Below are positions 37,632-49,637 of a stretch of DNA of 64,000 bases, piece after piece; the stretch's first letter is position 1; the number at the start of each line of letters is the position of its first letter. The notes under the pieces were generated by a model. It was given only the letters and a program-made list of their open reading frames with translations, was not told where the DNA came from and made no database searches. The stretch comes from Catenaria anguillulae PL171 (taxonomy: Eukaryota > Blastocladiomycota > Blastocladiomycetes > Blastocladiales > Catenariaceae): the NCBI GenBank assembly GCA_002102555.1, contig MCFL01000047.1:1-64000 (forward strand). The letters run 5' to 3'. The position numbers and the translations under genes were made by a program.

Positions 37632-39023
37632 CTACAACTCATACATGGATTTGTCAAGGCCTCAAAGTACGGATGCTGCAAGGCGCGGGCGGCAGAAGTG
37701 CGCTGCCCAGGAAAGTATGTGAGGAGGCCCTATACAAGCCCGGCATTTCGACGTTAAAATTTCTCAGTTGCAAGGAAGAGCCACATGAATGCAAGTAACG
37801 CACATCCAACAAGTCCACGCCAGCGGTACCCAGCTTGTCCGCATACAATTCCAGACTTGACTTGGGCCATTTGGGGAAATGAGGTTTGTAGTCAGGGAGA
37901 TCGTGCACGCCTGGCCAAATCTGCTCGTCGGGTGTCCCGAGCACTTGGAAAATCTTGAAAAGCTGGTCAATTTCCGAGTCCCAGGGAACATGGCATTGTG
38001 TATGGCCATTTCGCCAAAAATGCAGCCGATGGACCACATGTCCAAGCCGATGCCGTAGGTCTTACAGCCCAAGAGCACCTCTGGTGACCTGTACCAAAGC
38101 GTCACAACCTGGTGCCGCGAGAAATCGGAAGATCAGTGTTCAAACTGAAGAGAGGAATGATCATGGATGGTGAACGACGAACCTCGTGGGTGTAATTTCT
38201 GAGCGGAACGCCAAAGCAACGGGCAAGGCCGAAATCGGCAATTTTGAGCGTTCCATTTGCGTCAATAAGCAAATTCTAAGAAACGCAACAATCAAAGGGA
38301 AATCAGCATGAGATCTTAACACACAAAACACTCAGCAACCGTACCTGAGGCTTCAAATCCCGATGAATGATACGACGGGCATGGCAATACCGCATTCCAC
38401 TCAACAGTTGATACATGTAGCTCTGACAAATAAAAAAAAAATGAAGAAGGGAATGTGTCAGTGAGCTTGTGGGAAGGTCACAGTTACGTGAAATGTGAAA
38501 TGAATGAAACGAAAGCGACTGGCATACCCTCACAACTTCGGCGGGCATCCCTTCGGTCGCATTCTCCATGTGCTTCTTGAGGTCGTAGTCAAGGAACTCA
38601 AACACTAGCTGCAAGTTGTGTTTGTCTTGGTAAACAATGGTGTAGAGCCTGGCAAGTAGCAGGGTGCGGTCAGCAAAAGGGTAACTTTGATAGACAGGAT
38701 AAGGGTCAAACGCACTGAACAATGTTTGGGTGCCTGAGCTCTTTGAGTACAGTAATTTCCCGCAGCGATGTCGACGGCATGCCATTCTCTGCCAAAAGAA
38801 ATGTGAGAGTCAGCAATATGCCATTTCCACCGCAGTAAGCCTACATTCGGCTGGGTGGGCTCCAAACCTTCATTCTCAAGTTTGATTTTTTTGAGAGCAA
38901 CAATTTTGCCTGTCGCCTTTTCGCGTGCCTTAAAGACAACTCCGTATGTGCCTTCGCCAAGCTTGTGAAGACGTTGGTAAGCCCGATGTCATTCGGAGCC
39001 GGGTCGGAAGTGGCCATGGACAT
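37632..39023 (-). CDS. CDK1: CDK1/Cdc2-type cyclin-dependent kinase, seven exons
   Basis: Master cell-cycle Ser/Thr kinase family. Exons: 39023-38868, 38788-38716, 38648-38528, 38422-38345, 38275-38183, 38108-37804, 37730-37632; all introns are GT-AG, 67-105 nt. Motifs: Gly loop [27 protein letters not shown] (Lys), PST-helix as [17 protein letters not shown] (most relatives have PSTAIRE), [28 protein letters not shown] with inhibitory-loop layout, [28 protein letters not shown]. Four single-base indels are needed for one frame: G missing at 38982-38984 and 37980-37982, an extra T at 37680-37682, and a base missing near 37654. Conservation is otherwise complete, so sequence error is the likeliest cause. 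Confidence 0.88.
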
Positions 39024-39756
39024 GGTACGGAGGGATAGCTGGACGAAACGGTGGAATGAGCCCTCTTGGTGCGATCGAATGCGCTGGCTGGACGCAAATG
39101 TGGGTGATTCGAAACGGTGCCGGGCGACGTCACAAACGGGTGGGCGCTAGGAGTAGGAGCCGGAAAGGGAATTCAGTACGAGGGGCGAGATTGCGGAGAG
39201 CTGCGGTCCATAGCGAGGGTCTGTTGTGCCTGGTAATTATGCCAGTTTGAAGAATTTTTGTCAGACAACATGTCTCAGGTCATCCATGTGAATTGATCGG
39301 CGGTGTGCTTGAGATCGACTTGAACGAGAGTGGACCTTGGGGTGGGCTGTCAAGGCAAGACAATGCGAGTACATATGAATATGTATTTAGTACATAACTC
39401 TGTTGTCCACGAGTCTCAACCCTCGCTCATAAACTACCACAATCTGGGTGTCGAATTGCCCTTTGGGTTATGTCTTTAGGGGAGAGGTGGACATTGCTTT
39501 AATTGCTATGCATTTCTGTTGCAGGTGACATGCTTGCGCTTACTGCATAGTACGAGTATTCAACCAAGTAAGACATCGCCTGGTGAATAAGTGTCATGAA
39601 ATCAATTTGGGCATGTGAACAGCGAGATGATATTTACACAAACAACGCGACATGGGAAAACACTGTCAAGGTCGTAAAGCCAATGGGACCCTTGCACTTC
39701 TTGCATCGTGCAACCAAGGCACCACCAGGTCTACCTCCTCTCATCCGTCTCATCTC
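39024..39756. other. Intergenic, upstream of CDK1
   Basis: Separates CDK1 from the end of the ankyrin gene, both on the minus strand, so it holds the CDK1 promoter. It includes AT-rich ATATGAATATGTATTTAGTAC (39374-39393). No open frame with a motif was seen. Confidence 0.5.
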
Positions 39757-42700
39757 TTAGCTGGCCGCCAAAGTGAGTGGCATGACCATTGTCGATACCG
39801 TGAATGTAACAGTTGACTTTGAACTTGCGACGAGGAACTCTTCGGTTTCCACGCTCCGGCGGTCTGAGAAAGTATTTGAATAGGATTGAGCGCATGATGC
39901 CGCTAACATTTCTTCTTTCACGTCCTTAACTTGATCGTCGCGCTTGCCCAACTTGAAGCCCGAAAAGATGGATGACTTGGCCGGCTGCCGCCGTTCAAAC
40001 CGGAGCTTGACTTCCACAAATAACCGGTCGGATACGTTCAAGTCACTGCATCGACAAGTAGGCCGTCTCGGTTAAAACATCATTCGGGAGGGCAAGGGGC
40101 GCAAAAAAGAGAGAAAAGACCACTTACAATGATGCTTCCTCATGCAACGTGACTTGTCACTCAGGACGAGCAACGGGCGGCTTGAGAAGAGAGGGGCCGC
40201 ATTGGAATCTTTGCTTACCGACACAAGCACGTAGCACATTTGCCGCTCGGCCAACACCCATTCCAGCCCACCAATTTGACTCACTTTAAGTGTGACGATT
40301 CCACTCGTGCGAGATGGGTTGGGGGTTGTCGTTCCCATTGCTGAGATTGTTCCCACCGAGCTCGGGCCCCCGTTGTCAGGCTCTGCACCGGGTGTAAATG
40401 TGACTTGCTTCCGGCCACGTGGGGAAGCTGACCGAGCCGTTGTGACGGACGCAACTGTAGCATTTGTTGCAGCTGATGCTGTACGAGACTTTGTGTGGCT
40501 TGCCATGAACTCGTCCTGATTATCAACAGTGGCAGGAGCCCGCGGGGGCTACTCGGCATGGGAACTCCGCCAAACTGTGCTGGAGAGCTCGGATGACTCA
40601 AGCCGGACACATCCATGTACCGTGACTGTGGTTGGCGCGGAATCGGGGTCGTGTCGAATGTGCGGGGAGGTTGATTTGCTTCTGCAAGCTTGGAAGCAGC
40701 AACGAGAACGGCAGCGTGTTTTTCGAACTGAGTCGCCGGAGCAACAGCCGCCTGCCTTGCATCATCTGAATAGACTGGCAGGCTCGCGGTTGCGCTTGTT
40801 GAGGGAATGGAGTCGATTGCGTCGCTGAATCCGAGGCAGGATTCCAAGTCATCGAAGTTCAGGTTTAAATCCAAATCGAGGAGGAGAGAGGGAGGAGCGA
40901 GAGTACTTACTGGTTCCTGAATAGTCACGACATCCGTAGTTGCGCGTGCGTCTCCGTCCTTGACGCCTAGCCCCGAGTCGACTGAAACAAGCTTGGATTC
41001 CTCTTGAGCCTCATCACATGAGCCCTCTTGAAGTTCAGAGACGACCTCGTGCTCTTCCTTGCTGCCAATAGGTGGGGCCATACCTTGTTCTTTGGCTTGG
41101 CTCCATACTGATGGCAATCCTTCCCGTTCGACGCCCGAGTCACTTTTTCGGTGTGGACGCTTCGCATCTGTCAGCGCAAGAGATGAATTTGGTACCGATG
41201 CTTCGGCCAGTTTGGGAGGCTCAAGAGTGTCAAGTCCTTGTACTGAAGTGCCTTCACCGTTGCGAACGATTGAAGTGTCTCCGCTCGCGGCCTTCCACTT
41301 GCGACGCGTCGGGTCACCGTTGACAGCAGCCATGGCGAACACTTTAGCAAGGCGCTCCGTTGGGTTCTTGGGGACCTGTGGGTTCTCAACAGTCATTTTG
41401 GCAAACGTTGCACGAATCGCATTATAGTCTGGTGCGGAACGATCCACTTCTTCATGGGCATCGGTGCTTGTCGGCACCTCAATCTCCGGAGCACGCGACT
41501 GCCGTGTCGTTGTTGAATGCGAGAGACTTGTTTGCTTCTTGCTCGTAATGGATGTGTTGTCGTTCGCGGTCATCTTGAGCATTGAACCGCCGCTAGCCGG
41601 GGACTGGGCTTCCTTTTCAGCCATTTCCCGAGCTGCATGCTTTACTGGGCTGGCTGGTGAAGCAGCTCGGAATGACAGCGGTTTGATCGGCGAATGAGCG
41701 GGGGAAGTAGACGAGGACTGGCCTTTTCTCGTTGAACGAAGGGGTTCTTTGACACCAGCGATTTGGTGGTGAGTTGCTCCATGGCTGGAGTTGAGACGGG
41801 TTTCGCTGATACGTCGGCGGCGGGAAGCACAGCAAGAATGGATTCAGCGTCACCCGAGTCGCTGAGAACGTCGTCGAACAAAGTGAGGTCAACCCCAATG
41901 ACACGGCGCTTTGGCCCTTTAAGTGTTCCTCTTTTCTCTTGTTCACCGGGAATGGCCAAAGGCGGGCCAGGCTTAGTCGGTGCGCTCGAACTGTCCTCAT
42001 CCGGTGGAGGGCGAATGTACTTTCCGGTGAATGTCAACGGACGCTCCTCCGCTTCAACAGGCGCTTGAGAAGGGGGCAGCGGTGACGTCGAAGGAGAAAG
42101 CGGTAGCACCGTTTGCACAACTGGCCGCTGTTGTTTTGTAATTCTGCTTTGCAAGATCGACGATAACGGCTCTTCAGCAGCGAAAGACCCGACAGACGCG
42201 TTTGATTCCGTTCTCTTGAAAGATGATGAAGCCGAAGACGACGTGGAATGAATTCGACGGTGCTCGCCCCGAAGAGGTGGCCCTAGACTGCGGAACGCAT
42301 CCGAGGTTGCATCATCGTGAGCAACATCAATCGGTGCAAACGCGAGTTCATTCTTGAGATGAGTTGGGAGCCCTTTCGCAAGAAGAGCTTTGATGATGTC
42401 CGTCTCGCCGAGGAAGCTTGCAAGGTGAAGGGCAGTGTTACCGCGACCCCAGCGCAATCGGAGTTGGTCAGTTGTCGACGCCTGAGAAGAGATGGAAGAA
42501 TCATAAGTAAAACGCAAAAAAAAGCAAAGACAAGGTAAAGGGTCATGATGTGTACATCGATGAGATAGGCGAGAACCTCCAGACGCTTGGCGGCAAGCAC
42601 AGAATGTGGGGAGTTGCTTGATACAGATGAATCTTGCGGCTCTCCCATAATGAGGGCAATGTGAACCGCTGTCATCCCGGTCGTATCAGCACCGAGCAGC

Positions 42701-42936
42701 GTCTTTGCCTCTGTTGACGTTTCTACATCTTCAAAGTCGCTTGGATCGCGTTTTTGGAGACCAAGCAGATGATTCCCATGTGCAGTGACGAGCGCTTGGA
42801 GGTCTTTGACGGACAGGGAATGGACTGCTGAAAACCAGGCAGACTCAATTGGTGTAGTTGACGAAGTTTTGGACATGCTTTTCATCAATTTTCTTGCTAT
42901 TGCTTTGAGTAACCGGGCTATCTTAATCTCATGCAC
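39757..42936 (-). CDS. Ankyrin-repeat protein with disordered middle and C2-like end
   Basis: Minus strand, start unclear (ATG at 42936 or 42876). N-terminal ~200 residues hold ankyrin-type repeats: LVTAHGNHLLGLQ, TTGMTAVHIALIMG, then after intron 42482-42555 GNTALHLASFLGETDIIKAL and HLKNELAFAPIDVAHDDA. A long Ser/Pro/Glu-rich disordered region follows. The last ~230 residues have VTLKVSQIGGLEWVLAERQM and LFVEVKLRFERRQ, beta-rich and perhaps C2-like, ending MPLTLAAS. An intron with donor GTAAGT near 40127 lies between these last two blocks. Single-base losses near 41724-41727 (A run), 40544-40548 (C run) and about 40155 must be assumed for one frame. Function unknown; scaffold or polarity proteins have this kind of layout. 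Confidence 0.6.
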
Positions 42937-43210
42937 TAGTCGAAGAATAAGACTGATGTTTCAGTCGTCAAGTCGTGTCGTGTTCGCATGAAGGTCCCGT
43001 CTGCGGTAAAGATTTACGTGTTCATCTGTCGTGGTCGCATTTCTCAATGGACACATGCCTCAATGAGTTGTCATGTGCTTGGGGCGCATTCGTCATGGCG
43101 GAAGAGAGTAAACGAAATCTGAATCCATAAGTTATTTGAACCCACAACAATGCAAATTCACAAATGAATGGAACACTGTGCAACAAACAATCGTTGGGCC
43201 ACATTAGCTT
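42937..43210. other. Short intergenic spacer
   Basis: About 270 bp between two minus-strand genes; no motif beyond AT-rich stretches. Confidence 0.4.
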
Positions 43211-46200
43211 TCATGACAGCCACATCTTGGATTCAGCTCGAGAAGCGGGAAGTGGCAAAGCTGCTGCCTCGTTTTGTGAAACCTCCCGCCCTCCAGAAAG
43301 CTGATCCATCCTATCTTCATCGCCGACAGACCGTATCCTTTGGGATCCGTTGCGAAGAGGCTGCGACTTGCTCATCGACTGACTATCCTTGTCCACAAGC
43401 GCCGTCAATGATTTTTCTGGACGGTTGCGAAGACTTGATGTGGAACCGTGCAGTTTTTGGCTTCCTTTTGCTCGCTTAGACGAGGAGGAAGCTCCCGATG
43501 ACGATGGGCGCACCACTTGTGACCCGCTTTTGCCAGCCTGGTTGAGCAAAAGAGTTGAATTGGCGGTGGATGCTGGAAGAGGAATGTTGGCTGGATCAAG
43601 TTGCCGTAGCGACTGACGACTGCCTGTTGCGGCTTTGGGTCCAGAGGCGAGATACGATTTTGATCCTTTGTTGGCATTTGTCAGATTTTGCCGCGAGCGA
43701 GAGCGCTGGCCTGGCTTTGGCGATTGTTGCGAATTGAGAAGCAATGTTGAGCCAGCGACGGAGAGTGGGAGTGGAATGTCCTCTGGCTGCACTGAAGATT
43801 CGTGGTGGGTAGAGAGGCTCGAAGGAATGAGCACTTGTGAGGCCGCGACAGATGCTGGAAGTGGAACTGTAGACGGGTCAACAGGTGCTGGTGTGGAGCT
43901 ATCTTCCGAGCCGCTGGTCAGGAGTTGCCTTGAGGTAGCAACCGAAGCAGGCAGAGGAAGAGCGGCAGGATCAACACTTGCCTCGCTTTCCTGCAATGAT
44001 GCGACTCCTGACTCGGTGCTGAGTTTCTCAGCCGATCGCTTGTCGTCGTTCAAACGATGTTTAGAACTCAGGGTATGGCTGGATTGACTCTGGTTGCCTG
44101 CCAATGCATTCGCAGATCCAGAAACCGACTTGGCAAGCGGGATTTCGGTTGCGACCGGATTGGAGACACTCCGCGGATTTCTGTCATCGAAGTCGTCCGT
44201 GTACTCGGCTTCGGCGGAAATAGGGGAGGGCAACGCCGGTTCTGCGGAAACTTGCGACAGGGGCTGTACGGCCACATCCGCCAGCACAGGTTCAACAGAT
44301 GTCTCGCCTGGCGCGTCACTATTTGGCTCTGATGCCAATACTGTCTTTGATGCATCAATCGAGCCGCCTACCAGACCGACCGCGGACGACACATTGTTTG
44401 AAGTTGGCTCTGGACTCGATGTTGAAAGTTTGCTTCGACTGGCGCTTGCACTGCTTGGATGGCCCACCTTTTGAAGGGTGTCTTGACTCTTTTTGGCAAA
44501 ATTTGGCTGACTCGATCGGGCGAGATTTCCTTGGCTTGATCTGGCGAAGTTTTCTTGACTTGATGTTCCGAGATTTGGCTGGCTGGACTTTACGAGGTAA
44601 GAGCAACTTGAGCGCGCTTGAGGTTCACGGTCAGTATTTGCCGCTTCGGACGGCGACTCGGGCTCAATGGTCGCATGGGTTATCTCGGAGTTGCTTTGTG
44701 CGAGATTTCGAGTAGATCTGATCTTCTCAATTGCAAAGTCGACATCACCGCCAAGGGCGGATACCTGCTCCACTAATACTCGTTCGGTCACAGTCAGGTC
44801 TTGAGCGTTCTCGAGCGGAGTTTTGGATGGCTCGACAGTCGCCAAATGTCTGCTTGCGGAAGTTGCAGGTTCGATTTCCCTTGGGCAGGCGCTCTTCTCG
44901 CCCGGCCGGTCTGTGGGCTGCGCGTCATTCTGCCCCTTCTGCATCAACATGTGATACTTGAAAAGAACAAGGTCCATTTGGACACTGGGAATGCCTGGTG
45001 AGTTGCGGAAAACGACTTCAGTTGCCGCGTCGCAATCGTCCAGTTTTCCCGAAAGATAGGCAGCTCGAGCTCGCAAGAGCGCTGCTTCAGCAAGGACTTT
45101 GCGCAGCGGCATTGACGCATCAATGACTGGGGCGGTAAATGATGAGCCGATTTGTTCGCAGAGTTCTTTGGCCGCAATGTGCGTTTGGGACGCGTTATCA
45201 ACCACCAGGTCATTGGGAGCAATCGCGTCAAGACGTGTCTGATACAACCGGACACTAGTCAATCGCCCCACATTCACATTATGTGTTAGCCGACGACGAT
45301 TGGGGATGTCAGTGACAACTACAACTACGTACTCTCCCTCGGTCGGTTCCTTTGGCTTGGGGGGCAGTTGTTCAGCAGGCTTAGGCTTGCTCGAGGCCCG
45401 CGATTGCTTGGCCGGCTTGATGGACTTTGGCTGCGCCGCAGTTGGCTTGGCCGCAGTGGTCGTTGGCTCTGGAACAGATTCAATCGGAGGATCCGAATTG
45501 TTGTCGGCTTTAGCGGGGGCAATGGCTGGAGGTACATCCTTAGGTTTCTCATTTGGAGCTTGAGATTCACGTTCTCCTTTGCCAAGTTCGTGGAAGAGTC
45601 GTTTACAAATCGTCCTCATACTCCGGTCTAGACTCTTGGCGGTCGCGCACTGGTGGGGACACTTGTGGAGGTGTGTCTGCTGCTTGCCCTGCGATTTGCT
45701 CGTAGCTTGGTCTTCTTGCCGATGATGGGACTCTTGTGTCCGCGGGCGCAACTGCTTGCCGTCGTTCAATGATGAAATTCGCCGATTTTGTCCAGTTACT
45801 GGCGGAAGAAGCGATCGCGTGTACTTCTCCACTACCGCCGACCATTCTTCGTTGCATGGTCACGAGGCGGAGCTTGTGTTTCGAGTGGATCCTGGGCGTG
45901 TCGCACAACCACCTAAAGTCCAACCATTGAATTTGATAAACGTGCAAAAAGAACTCGTGGACAATATACCCATGAAGGATTCGTACCTCAACCTCGCGGT
46001 CCAAGTCGCGCTGCTGTGATTCCCGCTCCAGTTGGATTGCCTTTTCAGCACGGTCCATTGCCAGTTGCATGTGTTGAAACTCGCGCTCATCAATGATATA
46101 CCCATCCGAGTCAATCTATGGATCAGGCATTAGGTCGGTCATGTCAGTGATGGTGGCCAGTCTGACTCATTGTCAAATCCGAGCGCACAATTCCAAGGCG

Positions 46201-46686
46201 TTTGAGGTGTGCCCTAATCGACGGGGTGGCAAAGTGATCTTGTAAATAGCCGTCTAAAAGTGGCTCGTAAGACGGCATTCCACGGGAGACGAGGTTGACA
46301 TTGTAGATTTTTTCCCTTGCGCGCAACTTGAGGTGACCGTCACTGAAAAGGTTGTTGTGCTCGCGAGGTTGATCCCCACCCCGAGTGCCCGGGCGCGAAA
46401 CGGATCCATTGGATTCTCGTGTCACTGGCCGCGACTGCCGTTCCAGCGAAGGAAGTCCTGAAGAATCGCCATGCGCAACGGATGCTGGCCGTTCACGGGT
46501 AACAGGTCGACTGCCCGTTGCAGTACTCCTTCCTCGCTGCGGACTGAGGGACTTTGTCACGCGAGAATGCGGCCGCGCCGCGACAACGCTCCCGTGCGAG
46601 GCGTCCCATTCTGGGAGAGATGGCTCCGGGGTCTGCACTTGGTGAACGCGCGGCTGCTTGGACGGTGAAGGGGTCGCCGACGGCAT
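43211..46686 (-). CDS. ERICH3-like ciliary protein (tentative), repeat-rich
   Basis: Start probably at ATG 46686. Exon 1 has a Ser/Pro/Arg lead, then SYEPLLDGYLQDHFATPSIR and HLKRLGI; intron 46116-46188; then IDSDGYIIDEREFQHMQLAM and a charged helix, another intron (GTACGAATCC.., about 45994), and finally a long open frame to 43211. The first block resembles the N-terminus of vertebrate ERICH3 (DxxLxxYFxxxxIRRHLxxxGLI), linked to cilia. The 870-codon last part has an EYVVVVVTDI domain, four or five SSQxN repeats, and five copies of a PLPASxAxSxxLL motif, the last at the very C-terminus. Exon joins near 45600-45830 are unresolved. Family assignment rests on one motif. Confidence 0.5.
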
Positions 46687-46951
46687 ATTGGCGGGTGTGG
46701 AACGTTGATTCAGTGATTTTGATGCTCTATGGGCACATGTGCAGGTTGCATGAAGTGGCACTACTTTGCAAGTTGGTTTTGGTATCCTGATGTTTGCGCA
46801 TCATGTTTCTCGGTCCGATTGTTGATTTCAGATCGGGCCGCGCTCACGATGCATGCGGACGAAAACACGAACGGTTCGGAATGCGGACGAAATCCATCAC
46901 CACAGAATGCTTAACAACGTTGGTTTGATATGGATGTATTACTTACAAGTA

Positions 46952-49215
46952 CTACAAATCGTCCTCGCCATCTGAGCCCCAGCTACCCCAACTATCCAGC
47001 GATACCCTCGCAAGGGTTGCCGGTCGCAGCGCTTCCTCTACAAACTCCGGCTGCGGCGCGTTGAACAACAATCCCTGGCTTCCTATAGCTCCTCCTCTTC
47101 CTCGAACAGGGCTCGGTGACCGTGATTCTGGTCTCGTACTGCCCACCCGCACAGGTAAAGCCGCAGCCAAAGTATCTCCCGATGACGACGCGAACACTTG
47201 TGGGGCACGAGTTCGGGATTGGTCAAGGGCAATCGGATGCTTGGACATGTCGTTATGCTGTACGCTAATGACTTGGGTTGGTTCGTCGTCCAATTGATCC
47301 GATGACGGGACAGCAGTCCATTTGGAGTTGGCGGGGTCGACAGAGGAGCCAAGCGACGGCTTGTTGAGGAGACCGTTGTTGTCGCGGGCATCGAGGTGAT
47401 TCACGTAGATTGAGAGGAACAGTGCCAAAAGGCCGCACGCTGCAAAGTACCTGCATTGAACAAAGACAAAGAACGGGTGAGCCGGAACTGGACAACGAGC
47501 TGGTGCATCATGGACACTGATTGGCCATACATTTCGGTTTTGAAATAGGTCGGGTCGGACGCAGCAAGCCCAGCAACAATCACTGGGGAAATCGTCCATG
47601 AGAAGTTGGAGACAGCGGTACTCATACCACTACATGTGGGAGGACAGGGATGTTTGCGTCAACATTTGCAGAGTGCCAACTGGAAACTGGGACTGGAGCA
47701 CGTACTAGGCACACCCGAGATGATGGGCGGGTACCAGCAGTGGGATCACTGGCATGAAGGTCAGTAGCAATGCGTAACTGATACCGAGTACAATAAGGGC
47801 GGGGATGGGGGTAGGCAAGATTGACGCGGGAACGGCGCCAAGAACAAAGTGGACAATGAACACGGTAACCGAAGAGGCAATAATCCCGTGGGCACGATGG
47901 CCGCGGTGGTCGAGGAATGTGCCAATAAAGGGCACCATGACGGCGGATATGGTATCTGGGACAGCCATAATCTAAGTAAGGAAAAGGAAATCGAACAAGA
48001 GAGATGAGTACATGACCCAAAAGGCGGTTTCTCAGGATGAAGGTGATTGTCTACCTGAGCAGCATATTCTTGCTGATTGGGGTAGTATTTCGCGCAAAGG
48101 AACGCAGAATGAATCGTGTTGAAGGGAACCGTGGTAAAGAGCAACAACATCATGACAAGTTGAATGAGCCAGTAAAGGCGGCCAAGAGAGTCAAAACCCT
48201 GGCGCAGAATGAAAACTTCGCGAGCAATCAGATCGCGAAGGCCCTTGCTTTGTTCCGCGATGGCGTTTTGGTTGGTGGGAATCAAGTGAAGCTGGTCAAT
48301 ATCGTCCCCGTCTGGTCCGTTTGTGATGGGGTCATGGGCAAGGTGCGGTTTGACCGACTCGAGAGGAATGTCTCGGGCATCAACGACATGGTGGGATGGG
48401 CGTTCGGGGCAGATGTGGGCGTATTTTCGATCGCAATAAATGAGGATACATGTGGCGGCAAAGGAAATGGCGCACGACAAGAAGCTGAACCAGAGCGCGG
48501 CGGGTACGCTGTAACGGTGGGCGAGTGCGGGTCTGGGATTTCAATGAACGTGACGGGCTAAGTATGAGGAGCAAGCAACCGCACGGAAACGCACACATGG
48601 TAAACGAACAGAAACACACGAAATAAAGTCATTGATGACCGATCCCAGCCTGGCAACGGACAAGTTTACACCAATCGCAAGCGCGAGTTCCGAGCCACGA
48701 AACCATTTGGTCGTGATACGTTGCTGAGCGACACTCAGCGTCTCACCACCAAGGCCAAACAAGGTGCGGCCAACAATGGACCAGAATGGTGACCGATCGA
48801 CCAGGCCAATGACAAACACCAGTTGCCCAACCGTTGTCAAGGCACAGAAGCCAAGGGCAATGGAGCGGGGCCCGAAGCGGTCGATGAGCACGCCGCCAAA
48901 GAAGGGGAGAATGATGTTGGGAAGCGAGTAGACGACTGCGTACAAGGAGAGCAGGTACTGATAGAACTCGTTGTCAAAGCCCAGGTATTCGGCCAAGGGC
49001 AGGTTGAGGGACGCGATGGTGTCGTAAGCGAACCAGTTGCCGAACATGACATAGGACGTCAAGAACAGGAACAGCCATCGCAGCCGCGGAGATGGATTTG
49101 GCGGTCCGGCGAGGGATCCATTCGCATGCGGCAGAGGCAGAGGCGCGCTGGCCGAAGTGGGCGACACGGGCGATCCAAATCCGTTCGCACTGGGCAAGGG
49201 AGCAATGAGGTGCAT
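46952..49215 (-). CDS. MFSD1-like major facilitator carrier
   Basis: Membrane carrier of the MFS superfamily, closest in pattern to MFSD1 (lysosomal dipeptide exporter in animals). Exons: 49215-48620, 48531-48055, 47971-47715, 47629 to about 47530, and about 47455-46952. Introns 48532-48619, 47972-48054 and 47630-47714 are in frame; the last is not pinned. Early helices: WLFLFLTSYVMFGNWFAYDT, YLLSLYAVVYSLPNIILPFF, then GVLIDRFGPRSIALG (MFS motif A, GxxxDRxG) and GETLSVAQQRITTKWFRGSE. Later helices include ALWFSFLSCAISFAATCILI and SYALLLTFMPVIPLL. The C-terminal tail is ~130 disordered residues ending DSWGSWGSDGEDDL, acidic, perhaps a sorting signal. Confidence 0.75.
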
Positions 49216-49637
49216 GGCGGCGTGGTGGTGAGGTGGTGAGGATGCTAAATATTATTACTTAATACCTATCAATAGGATTGCTTCGGGTTGATTGGCAGTG
49301 GCAGTGAGTGCCTTACCCTACCTACATATGTATACATTGCTTGCTGCGATAACGTTGCAATTGGGGTTGCATTGGCACGGCACGGCACGGCACGGCACGC
49401 ATGTAATGTAATGTAATGGATACAGTATCGTACTTGTTAGGCCGAGCTAAGGGTGCGGCCGGCCGCGGCCGAGACGATGACGCCTCATGGACCACGATGG
49501 ATGCCACCACGACCACAACCACAGCCACAACCACAAACGACGGCGGCGAACGAAATCATGATGGCTGAGGTTGGCGGCCATGAACGTGAACAGGGCTGCA
49601 GATGACCACTGGCATGACTTTAACTTGAACTTTGACC
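49216..49637. promoter_or_regulatory. Divergent promoter region with short tandem repeats
   Basis: Lies between MFSD1-like (minus) and UNC-45-like (plus). It contains CGGCA repeated about four times (49377-49397), TGTAA repeated three times (49401-49417) and a CCACAA/CCACGA run (49505-49540). These are simple repeats; no named regulatory site is claimed. Confidence 0.45.
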
